Below are positions 1 through 9,349 of a DNA stretch of 64,000 bases, in pieces (the first letter of the stretch is position 1; each line of letters begins with the position of its first letter). The DNA lies in assembly GCF_042675665.1 (NCBI RefSeq), contig NZ_JBHTJI010000001.1, positions 2,480,001-2,544,000 of the forward strand, written 5' to 3'. The notes beneath the pieces are model-generated. The model was not told the DNA's origin. It did not search any database and worked only from the letters and a program-made list of their open reading frames with translations. Position numbers and translations under genes: made by a program. The DNA is from Mariniflexile jejuense (GTDB lineage Bacteria; Bacteroidota; Bacteroidia; Flavobacteriales; Flavobacteriaceae).

Positions 1-1128
1 GCTAGAAACGCTATTTTAATGTACATTAATGAAACAGGTAATAGCAAATTTGTTGATGGTAAAATGATTTTTCTACAAGGAAGCCCAATTCTTAAAGAAC
101 AAAATGGTGTTCAATTAGGAAGGCTTTCAGGCATTGTTGCTCATTATGTGCCTAAGTACCTTCAAAAAAACCGTTTACCATCATGGGAAACAAATTGTAT
201 TGAAGATTGGGAAACAAAAGTTGATGCTATTGTAGAAGAAACTCTGCCGGAAAACATGACTATTATTTCAGGTATTCCATCATGGGTTCAAATGTATTTT
301 GAAAAACTTCAGCAAAAAACAGGTAAAAAAGTAGGCGATATTTTTAAAAACTTCAATCTTTTTATTTTTGGAGGTGTTAATTATGAACCGTATCGCGCCA
401 AATTTGAAAACTTAATTGGTAGAAAGGTTGATAGTATAGAATTGTATCCTGCAAGTGAAGGTTTTTTTGCGTTTCAAGATAAACAGAGCGAAAAAGGCAT
501 GTTACTTCAGTTAAACTCAGGTATTTTTTATGAGTTTATTAAAGCCGATGAATTTTTTAACGAAAACCCAAAACGAATTCCTTTAAAGGATGTTGAGGTT
601 GGCGTAAATTATGTAATGATTATTTCAACCAACGCAGGGCTTTGGGCATACAATATTGGCGATACTATAGAGTTTACATCTACAAAACCATATCGCGTTA
701 TCGTTTCAGGCAGAATAAAACATTTTATTTCAGCTTTTGGAGAACATGTTATTGGTAAAGAAGTTGAGCAAGCCATGCAAGAAGCTATTTTAGGCACCAA
801 TATTCAAATTACAGAATTTACAGTAGCGCCACAAATAAACCCTACTGAAAACGGATTACCATACCACGAATGGTTTATAGAGTTTGAAAATGAACCTGAA
901 AATCTTTCAGATTTTGCTTCAAAAATTGATGAATCACTTCAAAAACAAAACATTTATTATTTTGATCTAATTAAAGGCAAAGTACTTCAACCACTTAAAA
1001 TAACAAAGGTTAAAAAAGGTGGTTTTCAAGATTATATGAAATCTATTGGTAAGTTAGGTGGGCAAAATAAACTACCAAGGTTATCAAATGATAGAAAGAT
1101 AGTTGAGGGTTTTCCACACATAAAATAA
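1..1128 (+). CDS. GH3-family acyl-acid amido synthetase, 5' end cut by window edge
   Basis: The reading frame is open from base 1, so the gene begins upstream; 375 C-terminal residues of a family that is usually about 500 residues long are present. GH3 proteins are ATP-dependent adenylating enzymes that join acyl acids to amino acids, best known from plant auxin and jasmonate metabolism. Visible family motifs are YPASEG (motif II-like, near base 445) and YNIGDTIEF (motif III-like, near base 650). Bacterial members are common in Bacteroidota, but their substrate is not known to me. The stop codon is 37 bp before the next gene, with a promoter-like box between them. The family call is secure; the substrate cannot be inferred. 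Confidence 0.85.
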   Translation, partial: ARNAILMYINETGNSKFVDGKMIFLQGSPILKEQNGVQLGRLSGIVAHYVPKYLQKNRLPSWETNCIEDWETKVDAIVEETLPENMTIISGIPSWVQMYFEKLQQKTGKKVGDIFKNFNLFIFGGVNYEPYRAKFENLIGRKVDSIELYPASEGFFAFQDKQSEKGMLLQLNSGIFYEFIKADEFFNENPKRIPLKDVEVGVNYVMIISTNAGLWAYNIGDTIEFTSTKPYRVIVSGRIKHFISAFGEHVIGKEVEQAMQEAILGTNIQITEFTVAPQINPTENGLPYHEWFIEFENEPENLSDFASKIDESLQKQNIYYFDLIKGKVLQPLKITKVKKGGFQDYMKSIGKLGGQNKLPRLSNDRKIVEGFPHIK

Positions 1129-1129
1129 A

Positions 1130-1149
1130 CCAAATAGTAGTATATTTGG
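1130..1149 (+). promoter_or_regulatory. Promoter -7 box inside an inverted repeat
   Basis: TATATTTG at 1141-1148 matches the Bacteroidota -7 consensus TAnnTTTG, 17 nt before the ATG at 1166. No good TTG -33 element is seen at the right distance. The box lies in a perfect 7-bp inverted repeat, CCAAATA (1130-1136) and TATTTGG (1143-1149), separated by 6 nt. This could be an operator or a small hairpin after the GH3 stop codon. Confidence 0.45.
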
Positions 1150-1165
1150 CAAGTTAAAAACAAGT

Positions 1166-2851
1166 ATGAGTAACAAAAAGCATCACGAAAGAACAAGAGC
1201 ACAAGAAAGCTCGAACGCCATTGAAAGGATGTATATTACTATGCGTCATTTGTTTAACCGTGGTTTTTACAAGCCAATGGGTATTTCTGGTGAAACATTA
1301 AGGCAATCTTTATTGCTTTTACGTCCAGAAATTTATGGCTCTATTGGAGAAGAAAAAGCAGAATTAGAAGGCTTGCTTTATGTAATTGATAGGCTTCCTA
1401 TAGGTATTGAAGAATGTACCTTTATCAATTTAACAAGTGATGAAGGCTATGCCAATTCACATTTTAAAGCCATAATTCCAGAAAAAAGACGACGTAATTG
1501 TTACCGAATTGATGCCGAACAAATGAATATTGAGATAACACGCGGTCGTTCGGAAATCTATGATATTTTAACGCACATTACCTTTATTTTTATTGAATCG
1601 CACAAAATTAGTAACCGGGTATTAATTGATGAAAGTGGTGCTACAACAAGAGATTGGAAAAAGCTTGAAAATGCTGTTTCATCAAAAAAGAAACTCACGC
1701 AAGAAGAACGCGAAATAGCCATAACCCATACAGCCAATATTTTAGGACGTACGTTTAATGAACTACGAACCGTTTACCATGATTTTGCAACACCAGAACA
1801 ACCAGAGCGTTTATTACACATTGTATATTGGTTAGGTAAATTAGCCATTGAGGAGCAAATTAATAACAACAAACGAACCGTTACATTTAGTCCTGTTTTA
1901 AGAGAACGATTAGGGCATCATATACATGGTGAAATTTGGGCAGATATAATAAAAGAAACGCTTTATAAAAACAAGCTGCTAGAAAGACCATTGCATATTA
2001 TTAGCGCAAACATGCATAGCGTTATGAATACCTTGTATGCGCCTTTAGCTTTAAAAACGGCAACAACAAAAGATATTTACACCGTTTATGAATCTTTAAG
2101 TAAAAAAGAGAATAACGATTTACGAAGTAAAATCACTAAAGAAGCCTTGCAAAATGGCATGATTTATATTGAAGATACTTCAGGAACAAAAATAGATGTT
2201 CAAATTTTTGATACGTGCAAAATAGATATATCAAAATTAGATATTAAAGTTGATGAAGAAATTATAAAATCTGAAAAACCAGTTATTTTGGTAATGGACT
2301 ATGCTTTTGGAGAACAAGCTTATGAAACTATAGACGAATTATTAAAACCTTACAAAGTAAAAGGAAATAAAATTCATATGAATGTAGAATCTATTTCCAT
2401 TATGGGAAAAGCTGGTATTTTAGAAGGAGGTAAAGGCGATATTATGATACCTACAGCTCATATTTTTGAAGGCACTGCTGATAATTATCCTTTTCATAAT
2501 GAACTATCAAAAAAAGACCTTGAAGGGAATGGTATTGATGTTTATGAAGGCACTATGATTACTGTTTTAGGAACATCATTACAAAATAAAGACATTTTAA
2601 AGTTCTTTTTCAACTCCACATGGAGTGTTATTGGATTAGAAATGGAAGGTGCTCATTACCAAAAAGCTATTCAAGCAGCATCAAAAGTACGAGGCAGTAT
2701 TGGTCAAAATGTAAAAGTAAGATATGCTTATTACGCTAGTGATAACCCATTAGAAACAGGTGCTACATTAGCATCTGGTGGTTTAGGAACAACTGGTGTA
2801 AAACCAACCTATTTAATTACAAGAAAAATAATAGAACAAATATTTAATTAA
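1166..2851 (+). CDS. DUF6909-like protein with nucleosidase-fold-like C-terminus
   Basis: This is a 561-residue soluble protein with no signal peptide; I believe it is the flavobacterial family called DUF6909. The N-terminal half (about 1-330) is helical and charged and unlike anything I can name. The C-terminal half carries motifs in the order expected of the purine nucleoside phosphorylase/AMP nucleosidase superfamily. These are GKAGILEGGKGDIMIPT near residues 413-429, GLEMEG near 489-494 (the superfamily has a VEMEA-type ribose-binding Glu), and YYASDNP near 522, where the superfamily has a purine-contacting Asp after Ser. It lies 12 bp before the polysaccharide length regulator and 37 bp after GH3. 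The enzymatic role is inferred from motifs only. Confidence 0.7.
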   Translation: MSNKKHHERTRAQESSNAIERMYITMRHLFNRGFYKPMGISGETLRQSLLLLRPEIYGSIGEEKAELEGLLYVIDRLPIGIEECTFINLTSDEGYANSHFKAIIPEKRRRNCYRIDAEQMNIEITRGRSEIYDILTHITFIFIESHKISNRVLIDESGATTRDWKKLENAVSSKKKLTQEEREIAITHTANILGRTFNELRTVYHDFATPEQPERLLHIVYWLGKLAIEEQINNNKRTVTFSPVLRERLGHHIHGEIWADIIKETLYKNKLLERPLHIISANMHSVMNTLYAPLALKTATTKDIYTVYESLSKKENNDLRSKITKEALQNGMIYIEDTSGTKIDVQIFDTCKIDISKLDIKVDEEIIKSEKPVILVMDYAFGEQAYETIDELLKPYKVKGNKIHMNVESISIMGKAGILEGGKGDIMIPTAHIFEGTADNYPFHNELSKKDLEGNGIDVYEGTMITVLGTSLQNKDILKFFFNSTWSVIGLEMEGAHYQKAIQAASKVRGSIGQNVKVRYAYYASDNPLETGATLASGGLGTTGVKPTYLITRKIIEQIFN

Positions 2852-2862
2852 CATACATAGTT

Positions 2863-3906
2863 ATGAGTAAAGACTTGCAACCACAATCATCTGAAGAAAT
2901 AGATTTAGGAACGGTTTTTAAAGCAATAGGAAATGTTTTTAGCAAATTATTTAACTTCATTGGAAGCATATTTAAAGCTGTTTTTGAATTAGTAATTCTA
3001 TTTTTAATATTCATTCAAAAACATTTTATAAAATTTGCTATTGCAGGTTTTATAGGGTTGGGTTTAGGGTTTTATTTAGATATGAAAAAAGAGCCTAAAT
3101 ATGTTTCAACAATGGTTTTAGAACCAAACTTTAATAGTGTACAACAACTTTATAATAATATTGAATTTTATAATGCACTTGCCGTAGCTAAAGATTTTAA
3201 TGGATTATCTGAAGCTTTAGATATTTCAAAAAAAGAAGCTGTTTATATTAAAAAGTTTAATGTAGAATCATATTCAGACGAAAACCAAAAAGTACAATTA
3301 TTTGACAGGTTTGTACGTAGTTTAGATACTACAACTCAAAAAACAATTGATATGGATGCCTATTTAAAGAATTTCAACTCTTTAGATGCTCGTTTTCATA
3401 CAGTTACAGTTGTGGCAACAAATAATAGTGTGGCAAAAAAAATACAACCGTCTATTATTAACTCTATTTCAAGAAATGAATATTTTAATCTTCAAAAAGA
3501 TATTAGCGACATTAATATAAGCTTGCAAGATAGTATATATAATAAGCAAATTAGAGAAATTGACTCGCTTCAATTATTATATAAAAAAGTAATGTTAAAA
3601 GAAGCTGAAAAAGTATCGCAAGGAACAAATATTAGCCTTGGAGAAGATGGAAGTAAAGAAAACAAAGAGCTTTCGTTAATTAATAAAGTTGAAGAACTTA
3701 AAACTAGTATAGTATTGCTAAATGAAGAACGTGCAAATAAGTCCAGTATTTTAAACGTAATTTCAGAATTTCCAAAAAAAGGCGTTGAGGTTAAAGGGTT
3801 TTTAAAAAGTTATAAGTTTTTAGTACCGTGTATACTTATAGGTATATTGCTAGTTTTTTTCGGCCTACAATCATTCAATACTTATCTTAAAAATTATAAA
3901 AAGTAA
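2863..3906 (+). CDS. Wzz-like chain-length determinant / polysaccharide co-polymerase
   Basis: The 347-residue inner-membrane protein has the Wzz layout: a cytoplasmic N-terminus, a hydrophobic region around residues 40-72, a long periplasmic helical segment, and a second transmembrane helix near residues 318-338 followed by a short basic tail. There is no fused tyrosine kinase domain. Proteins of this shape set the modal length of Wzx/Wzy-dependent polysaccharides. Sequence similarity to classical Wzz is weak by eye, so the call rests on topology and on its place 3 bp before rfbB at the head of the glycan locus. Confidence 0.7.
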   Translation: MSKDLQPQSSEEIDLGTVFKAIGNVFSKLFNFIGSIFKAVFELVILFLIFIQKHFIKFAIAGFIGLGLGFYLDMKKEPKYVSTMVLEPNFNSVQQLYNNIEFYNALAVAKDFNGLSEALDISKKEAVYIKKFNVESYSDENQKVQLFDRFVRSLDTTTQKTIDMDAYLKNFNSLDARFHTVTVVATNNSVAKKIQPSIINSISRNEYFNLQKDISDINISLQDSIYNKQIREIDSLQLLYKKVMLKEAEKVSQGTNISLGEDGSKENKELSLINKVEELKTSIVLLNEERANKSSILNVISEFPKKGVEVKGFLKSYKFLVPCILIGILLVFFGLQSFNTYLKNYKK

Positions 3907-3909
3907 AAA

Positions 3910-4956
3910 ATGAAAGTATTAATTACAGGCGGAGCAGGGTTTATAGGTTCTCACGTAGTAAGACTATTTGTTGAGAAATATCCCAATTACCATATTTTTA
4001 ATTTAGACTTACTTACCTACGCAGGTAATTTAGAAAATTTAAAAGATATAGAAAGCAAGCCAAATTATACGTTCATAAAAGGCGATATAAATAATGAAAT
4101 TTTTATAAACCAATTATTTGAAACCTATAAATTTGATGCTGTTATACACTTAGCTGCCGAATCGCATGTAGATAGATCCATAAAAGACCCATTGGCATTT
4201 GTAAAAACAAACGTTATAGGTACTATAACACTTTTAAATGCTTTTAAAAACACTTGGAAAAACAATTTTGAAAACAAACAGTTTTACCATATTAGTACCG
4301 ATGAGGTTTATGGTACTTTAGGGCAAACAGGGTTATTTACTGAAACAACGGCTTACAATCCGAACTCACCGTATTCTGCTTCAAAAGCAAGTTCTGATCA
4401 TTTTGTAAGAGCTTATGGAGAAACCTATGGCATGCCCTATATTATAACAAATTGCTCTAATAATTATGGTCAAAACCAGTTTCCAGAAAAGTTAATCCCG
4501 CTTTTTATAAACAATATCATCAATAATAAATCGTTGCCAGTTTATGGTGATGGTAATTACACCCGCGATTGGTTGTATGTTAAAGACCACGCAGTAGCCA
4601 TAGACTTAGTATTTCATAAAGGAAAAAACCATGAAACTTACAATATTGGAGGGTTTAACGAATGGAAAAATATCGATTTAGTTAAATTACTATGCCAACA
4701 AATGGATGAAAAACTCAACAGAGAAAAAGGCAGTTCAGAAACGCTAATAACGTATGTTAAAGATCGTCCAGGGCACGATTTAAGATACGCTATTGATGCT
4801 ACTAAAATAAATAAAGAATTAGGTTGGAAACCATCAGTAACCTTTGAAGAAGGCTTAAATAAAACAATAGATTGGTATTTAGAGAATGAAGATTGGTTGC
4901 AAAATGTTACTAGTGGCGATTACCAATTGTATTACCAAAAACAATACACAAACTAA
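3910..4956 (+). CDS. rfbB: dTDP-glucose 4,6-dehydratase
   Basis: Second enzyme of dTDP-L-rhamnose synthesis, converting dTDP-glucose to dTDP-4-keto-6-deoxyglucose with bound NAD. The extended short-chain dehydrogenase fold is clear: GGAGFIG at the N-terminus for NAD, STDEVYG with the catalytic Asp-Glu pair, and YSASKAS giving the YxxxK pair. The 348-residue length is normal. Its stop codon shares a base with the rfbA start (TAATG), so the two are translationally coupled. Together with the next three genes it makes a complete rhamnose (or related 6-deoxyhexose) donor pathway. Confidence 0.96.
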   Translation: MKVLITGGAGFIGSHVVRLFVEKYPNYHIFNLDLLTYAGNLENLKDIESKPNYTFIKGDINNEIFINQLFETYKFDAVIHLAAESHVDRSIKDPLAFVKTNVIGTITLLNAFKNTWKNNFENKQFYHISTDEVYGTLGQTGLFTETTAYNPNSPYSASKASSDHFVRAYGETYGMPYIITNCSNNYGQNQFPEKLIPLFINNIINNKSLPVYGDGNYTRDWLYVKDHAVAIDLVFHKGKNHETYNIGGFNEWKNIDLVKLLCQQMDEKLNREKGSSETLITYVKDRPGHDLRYAIDATKINKELGWKPSVTFEEGLNKTIDWYLENEDWLQNVTSGDYQLYYQKQYTN

Positions 4957-5822
4957 TGAAAGGAATTATATTAGCAGGAGGATCTGGCACAAGATTACAT
5001 CCTTTAACATTATCAGTAAGTAAGCAGTTAATGCCTATTTATGATAAACCTATGATTTATTATCCGCTGTCTACGTTAATGTATGCAGGAATAAAAGAAA
5101 TTTTAATAATATCTACACCTAAAGATTTACCTTTATTTCAAGATTTATTAGGAGATGGAAAAAAATATGGTTGCATATTTGAATACGCAGTTCAAGAACA
5201 TCCAAACGGTTTAGCAGAAGCCTTTGTAATTGGTTCAGATTTTATTGGAAACGATAAAGTAGCTTTAATATTAGGAGACAATATTTTTTATGGAACTGGA
5301 TTAGCTAAATTATTACAAGCAAATAATAACCCAGATGGAGGTGTTATTTATGCCTACAGGGTTAATGATCCAGAAAGATATGGTGTAGTAGAGTTTAATA
5401 AAGAAGGGCAGGCTATTTCAATAGAAGAAAAACCAAAATCACCAAAATCTAATTATGCAGTGCCAGGTATTTATTTTTACGATAACTCGGTAGTTGAAAT
5501 TGCAAAAAACATAAAACCAAGCCACAGAGGCGAACTTGAAATAACAGATGTAAATAAAGAATACCTTAAAAAAGGAAAACTTAATGTAAGTATTTTAGAT
5601 AGAGGTACAGCTTGGTTAGACACAGGAACATTTCAATCTTTAATGCAAGCATCACAGTTTGTTGAGGTGATTGAAGAGCGCCAAGGACTAAAAATAGGAT
5701 CCATTGAAGCAGCAGCATTTGAAATGGAATTTATTAATGGAGAACAGTTTAAAGCTATTGCAGAACCACTACTTAAAAGCGGGTATGGGAAAAATTTATT
5801 AGGGCTATTGAATAAAGAATAA
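4956..5822 (+). CDS. rfbA: Glucose-1-phosphate thymidylyltransferase
   Basis: First enzyme of the pathway, joining glucose-1-phosphate to dTTP to give dTDP-glucose. The N-terminus GIILAGGSGTRLHPLT is the nucleotidyltransferase signature, followed by SKQLMPIYDKPMIYYPLS and the metal-binding LGDNIFYG. Length 288 residues is typical of the short homotetrameric RmlA type. It overlaps rfbB and rfbC by one base each. Its placement inside the rfb block separates it from the other nucleotidyltransferase at 46196, which is a different, longer protein. Confidence 0.97.
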   Translation: MKGIILAGGSGTRLHPLTLSVSKQLMPIYDKPMIYYPLSTLMYAGIKEILIISTPKDLPLFQDLLGDGKKYGCIFEYAVQEHPNGLAEAFVIGSDFIGNDKVALILGDNIFYGTGLAKLLQANNNPDGGVIYAYRVNDPERYGVVEFNKEGQAISIEEKPKSPKSNYAVPGIYFYDNSVVEIAKNIKPSHRGELEITDVNKEYLKKGKLNVSILDRGTAWLDTGTFQSLMQASQFVEVIEERQGLKIGSIEAAAFEMEFINGEQFKAIAEPLLKSGYGKNLLGLLNKE

Positions 5823-6367
5823 TGATTGGAAAAGAAACTAAATTAAAAGGCTGTTTTATATTGCAGCCAAAAATTTTTAACGATAGTAGAGGTTATTTTT
5901 TTGAAAGTTTTAATCAAGAAATATTCAATAAGTTAATTAATAAAAAAACTGATTTTATTCAAGATAATGAATCGTTTTCATCTAAAGGGGTTTTAAGAGG
6001 GTTGCATTTTCAAACAGGAGATTATGCTCAAGCTAAGCTAGTGCGAGTTATTAAAGGAAAAATATTAGATGTTGCCGTAGATATTAGAAAACATTCTCCA
6101 ACTTTTGGAGAGCATATTTCGATTGAACTATCCGAAGAAAATAAAACACAACTATTTATCCCAAGAGGTTTTGCACATGGCTTTGTAGTATTAGAAGACA
6201 ATACAATTTTTTCGTACAAATGTGATAATTTTTATAATAAAGCCTCAGAATCAGGAATTATTTATAATGATAAAACATTAAAAATTGATTGGAATTTTTC
6301 TGAAGATAAGCTTATAATTTCTGAAAAAGACAAACTATTACCAACCTTTCAAAACTTATTTAAATGA
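5822..6367 (+). CDS. rfbC: dTDP-4-dehydrorhamnose 3,5-epimerase
   Basis: Cupin-fold epimerase acting third in dTDP-L-rhamnose synthesis. Characteristic segments are GVLRGLHFQ, containing the catalytic His, then IPRGFAHGF and the aromatic/charged stretch YKCDNFYNKASE. At 181 residues it is full length. It starts on the last base of the rfbA stop codon and its own stop overlaps rfbD by 4 bp (ATGA), so the four rfb genes form one tightly coupled block. Confidence 0.96.
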   Translation: MIGKETKLKGCFILQPKIFNDSRGYFFESFNQEIFNKLINKKTDFIQDNESFSSKGVLRGLHFQTGDYAQAKLVRVIKGKILDVAVDIRKHSPTFGEHISIELSEENKTQLFIPRGFAHGFVVLEDNTIFSYKCDNFYNKASESGIIYNDKTLKIDWNFSEDKLIISEKDKLLPTFQNLFK

Positions 6368-7164
6368 AAATTTTGGTAACAGGTGCCAACGGTCAATTAG
6401 GAAAAACAATAGAAGAATTGTATGCAAAAAATAAATCTAATTTAGATTTTACATTTGTTTCAAAAGCCGAGTTAGATATAACAAATAATACGGAGCTTAA
6501 TTTGTTTTTTCAAGTAAATCAATTCGATTATTGCATAAATAGTGCAGCATATACTAATGTAGAACAAGCAGAAAAAACACCAGAAATTGCATATAAAGTG
6601 AATGCAGAAGGGGTTAAAAATTTAGCTGAAGTTTGTAAAAAAACCAATACAGTTTTAATTCATATATCAACTGATTATGTTTTTGATGGTCAAAAAAAAG
6701 AACCATATACTGTAACCGATTTAACCAACCCAATAAATGAATATGGAAAATCTAAATTACTAGGAGAACAACATATTCAAAACTGTTTAGAAACGTATTT
6801 TATAATAAGAACATCGTGGTTATATAGCAAAACCTATGGTAAAAATTTTTATAAAGCCATTGTTGCAAAAGCACAAACCGAAAAGGAATTAACAATTACA
6901 ACAGAACAAACGGGTTGCCCAACAAACACCGTTAATTTAGCTGCGTTTATATACAAAATAATACAAACAAGTAATATAAATTATGGTGTTTACCACTTTT
7001 GCGATGAAAAGGCCATGACTTGGTACGACTTTGCAGAACAAATTTTAATTGAAAACAATTTATTAAAAAAGATTAAACTTGTTAAAAGTGAAAAATACCT
7101 TACTTTTGCAAAACGACCAGTAAATTCGGTACTAACAAACACAAAAATTGCTTTAAAATATTAG
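6364..7164 (+). CDS. rfbD: dTDP-4-dehydrorhamnose reductase
   Basis: Final step to dTDP-L-rhamnose. The protein begins MKILVTGANGQLGKT (NADPH-binding glycine motif) and carries HISTDYVFDG followed by NEYGKSKLLGE, the YxxxK pair of the RmlD family. At 266 residues it is slightly shorter than many homologues (about 280-300) but has no missing motif. It overlaps rfbC by 4 bp and is followed by gmd after 4 bp, so the rhamnose and fucose donor genes are probably one transcript. Confidence 0.95.
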   Translation: MKILVTGANGQLGKTIEELYAKNKSNLDFTFVSKAELDITNNTELNLFFQVNQFDYCINSAAYTNVEQAEKTPEIAYKVNAEGVKNLAEVCKKTNTVLIHISTDYVFDGQKKEPYTVTDLTNPINEYGKSKLLGEQHIQNCLETYFIIRTSWLYSKTYGKNFYKAIVAKAQTEKELTITTEQTGCPTNTVNLAAFIYKIIQTSNINYGVYHFCDEKAMTWYDFAEQILIENNLLKKIKLVKSEKYLTFAKRPVNSVLTNTKIALKY

Positions 7165-7168
7165 TGAA

Positions 7169-8287
7169 ATGAAAAAGAAAGTAGCCTTAATTACAGGTGT
7201 AACAGGACAAGATGGTGCTTATTTAAGTGAGTTTTTATTAAAAAAAGGATATGAAGTTCATGGTGTTAAAAGAAGATCGTCTATGTTTAATACAGATAGA
7301 ATAGATCATTTATATCAAGATCCTCACGTAGATAATCCTAGTTTTTTTCTTCACTATGGCGATTTAACCGATAGTACCAACCTTACCAGAATTATTAAAG
7401 AAGTTCAACCAGACGAAATATACAATTTGGCAGCCATGAGCCATGTGCATGTATCTTTTGAAATGCCCGAATATACAGCAAATGCAGATGGAATTGGAAC
7501 ATTAAGACTTTTAGAAGCCATTCGATTTTTAGGCTTAGAGAATAAAACACGAATCTACCAAGCATCCACTTCAGAGCTTTATGGAAAAGTGCAAGAAGTA
7601 CCACAAACCGAAAAGACACCATTTTATCCAAGAAGCCCTTATGCTGTAGCAAAAATGTACGCCTATTGGATAACAGTAAACTATCGTGAAGCGTATGGTA
7701 TTTATGCATGTAATGGTATTTTATTTAACCATGAATCGCCAATACGAGGAGAAACTTTTGTTACCAGAAAAATAACCAGAGCCACCTCAAAAATAGCTCT
7801 AGGACTTCAAGAAAAAATATTTTTAGGAAACCTAGACGCCCAACGCGATTGGGGTCATGCTAAAGATTATATACGTATGATGTGGATGATTTTACAAGCA
7901 GATGAAGCCGAAGATTGGGTAATAGCCACAGGAAAAACAACAACTGTACGCGATTTTGTTAAAATGTGTTTCAATCATGTAGGTATAGAATTAGAATTTA
8001 AAGGTGTTGGAGTAGATGAAAAAGGTTATATAAAAACATGTAACAACCCCAAATATCAAGTAGAAATAGGCAAAGAAGTTGTAGCTGTGGACTCGAAATA
8101 TTTTAGACCTACAGAAGTTGATTTATTAATTGGAGATGCCACTAAAGCCAAAGAAAAATTAGGATGGATACCTAAATACGACCTTGCAGCATTGGTTGAA
8201 GACATGATGAGTAGCGATATTATTCTAATGGAAAAAGACCAGTATTTAAAAGATGGAGGCTATCAAATAAAAAATTATTTCGAATAA
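7169..8287 (+). CDS. gmd: GDP-mannose 4,6-dehydratase
   Basis: Converts GDP-D-mannose to GDP-4-keto-6-deoxymannose, the precursor of GDP-L-fucose. Features include ALITGVTGQDGAYL for the nucleotide cofactor, the basic KRRSSMFNTDRIDHL loop typical of Gmd, STSELYGKVQ, and YAVAKMYAYW with the YxxxK pair. Length 372 residues is normal. It lies 6 bp ahead of fcl, its pathway partner. No mannose isomerase or GDP-mannose pyrophosphorylase gene is in the window, so GDP-mannose must be supplied from elsewhere. Confidence 0.97.
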   Translation: MKKKVALITGVTGQDGAYLSEFLLKKGYEVHGVKRRSSMFNTDRIDHLYQDPHVDNPSFFLHYGDLTDSTNLTRIIKEVQPDEIYNLAAMSHVHVSFEMPEYTANADGIGTLRLLEAIRFLGLENKTRIYQASTSELYGKVQEVPQTEKTPFYPRSPYAVAKMYAYWITVNYREAYGIYACNGILFNHESPIRGETFVTRKITRATSKIALGLQEKIFLGNLDAQRDWGHAKDYIRMMWMILQADEAEDWVIATGKTTTVRDFVKMCFNHVGIELEFKGVGVDEKGYIKTCNNPKYQVEIGKEVVAVDSKYFRPTEVDLLIGDATKAKEKLGWIPKYDLAALVEDMMSSDIILMEKDQYLKDGGYQIKNYFE

Positions 8288-8293
8288 TATTTA

Positions 8294-9346
8294 ATGGATA
8301 AATCATCTAAAATATACATAGCAGGTCATAGAGGTTTAGTAGGAAGTGCTATTTTAAAAAATCTTCAAAATAGAGGTTATAAAAATATAATAACCAGAAC
8401 ACATAGCGAATTAGATTTAGCAAATCAAACACAAGTTTCAAATTTTTTTGAAACTGAAAAGCCAGAATATGTGTTTTTAGCAGCTGCAAAAGTAGGAGGC
8501 ATTGTAGCTAACAATGTATATAGAGCCGATTTTATTTATGAAAACATGATGATTCAAAACAACGTTATTCATCAAAGCTATATTCATAAAGTAAAAAAAT
8601 TGATGTTTTTAGGAAGCACTTGCATATATCCTAAAAACGCACCTCAACCAATGAAAGAAGAATATCTGTTAACAGATACCTTAGAATATACCAATGAACC
8701 CTATGCAATTGCTAAAATAGCTGGTATAAAAATGTGTGAAAGTTACAACATACAATATGGCACTAACTTTGTTTCTGTTATGCCAACCAATTTGTACGGA
8801 CCTAACGATAATTTCGATTTAGAAAAATCGCATGTATTACCAGCATTAATTAGAAAAATTCATTTAGCCAAATTACTTTCTGAATCAAATTTTGAAGCAG
8901 TAATAAAAGATTTAAATGTAAATACTATTGAAGAAGCTAAAACTTATTTAGCATCCTTTGGCGTTTCAGAAACCAGTGTGGAAATTTGGGGAACAGGAAA
9001 TCCAAAGCGCGAATTTTTATGGAGTGAAGACATGGCAAATGCCTGTGTTTTCATTATGGAAAATAGAGATTTTAAAGACACTTATAACCTTACGGAAAAA
9101 GAAATAAGAAACACCCATATTAATATTGGCACTGGACAAGATATTTCTATTAAAGAGTTGGCTAATATTATAAAAGAAATAGTTGGTTTTAAAGGTAATT
9201 TAGTATTTAATACCACCAAACCAGACGGAACAATGAGAAAATTAACCGATGTTTCTAAGTTAAATACTTTAGGGTGGAAACATAGTGTTGAATTGGATCA
9301 AGGTATAAAAAAAGTTTACCAATGGTATAACTTGAATTTTTCTTAG
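8294..9346 (+). CDS. fcl: GDP-L-fucose synthase
   Basis: Bifunctional epimerase/reductase turning the Gmd product into GDP-L-fucose. It begins with KIYIAGHRGLVGSA, the cofactor motif of this family, and carries GSTCIYPKNAPQPMKEE and YAIAKIAGIKMCE with the YxxxK pair. At 350 residues it is about 30 longer than the E. coli enzyme. The extra length is an insertion around residues 195-230 that I associate with Bacteroidota homologues. It directly follows gmd and precedes the flippase by 3 bp. Confidence 0.96.
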   Translation: MDKSSKIYIAGHRGLVGSAILKNLQNRGYKNIITRTHSELDLANQTQVSNFFETEKPEYVFLAAAKVGGIVANNVYRADFIYENMMIQNNVIHQSYIHKVKKLMFLGSTCIYPKNAPQPMKEEYLLTDTLEYTNEPYAIAKIAGIKMCESYNIQYGTNFVSVMPTNLYGPNDNFDLEKSHVLPALIRKIHLAKLLSESNFEAVIKDLNVNTIEEAKTYLASFGVSETSVEIWGTGNPKREFLWSEDMANACVFIMENRDFKDTYNLTEKEIRNTHINIGTGQDISIKELANIIKEIVGFKGNLVFNTTKPDGTMRKLTDVSKLNTLGWKHSVELDQGIKKVYQWYNLNFS

Positions 9347-9349
9347 TTA

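Noticed and set aside
7395..7709. 104-codon frame antisense to gmd
   Set aside because: It is an antisense shadow of a well-conserved gene, with no recognisable features or promoter.
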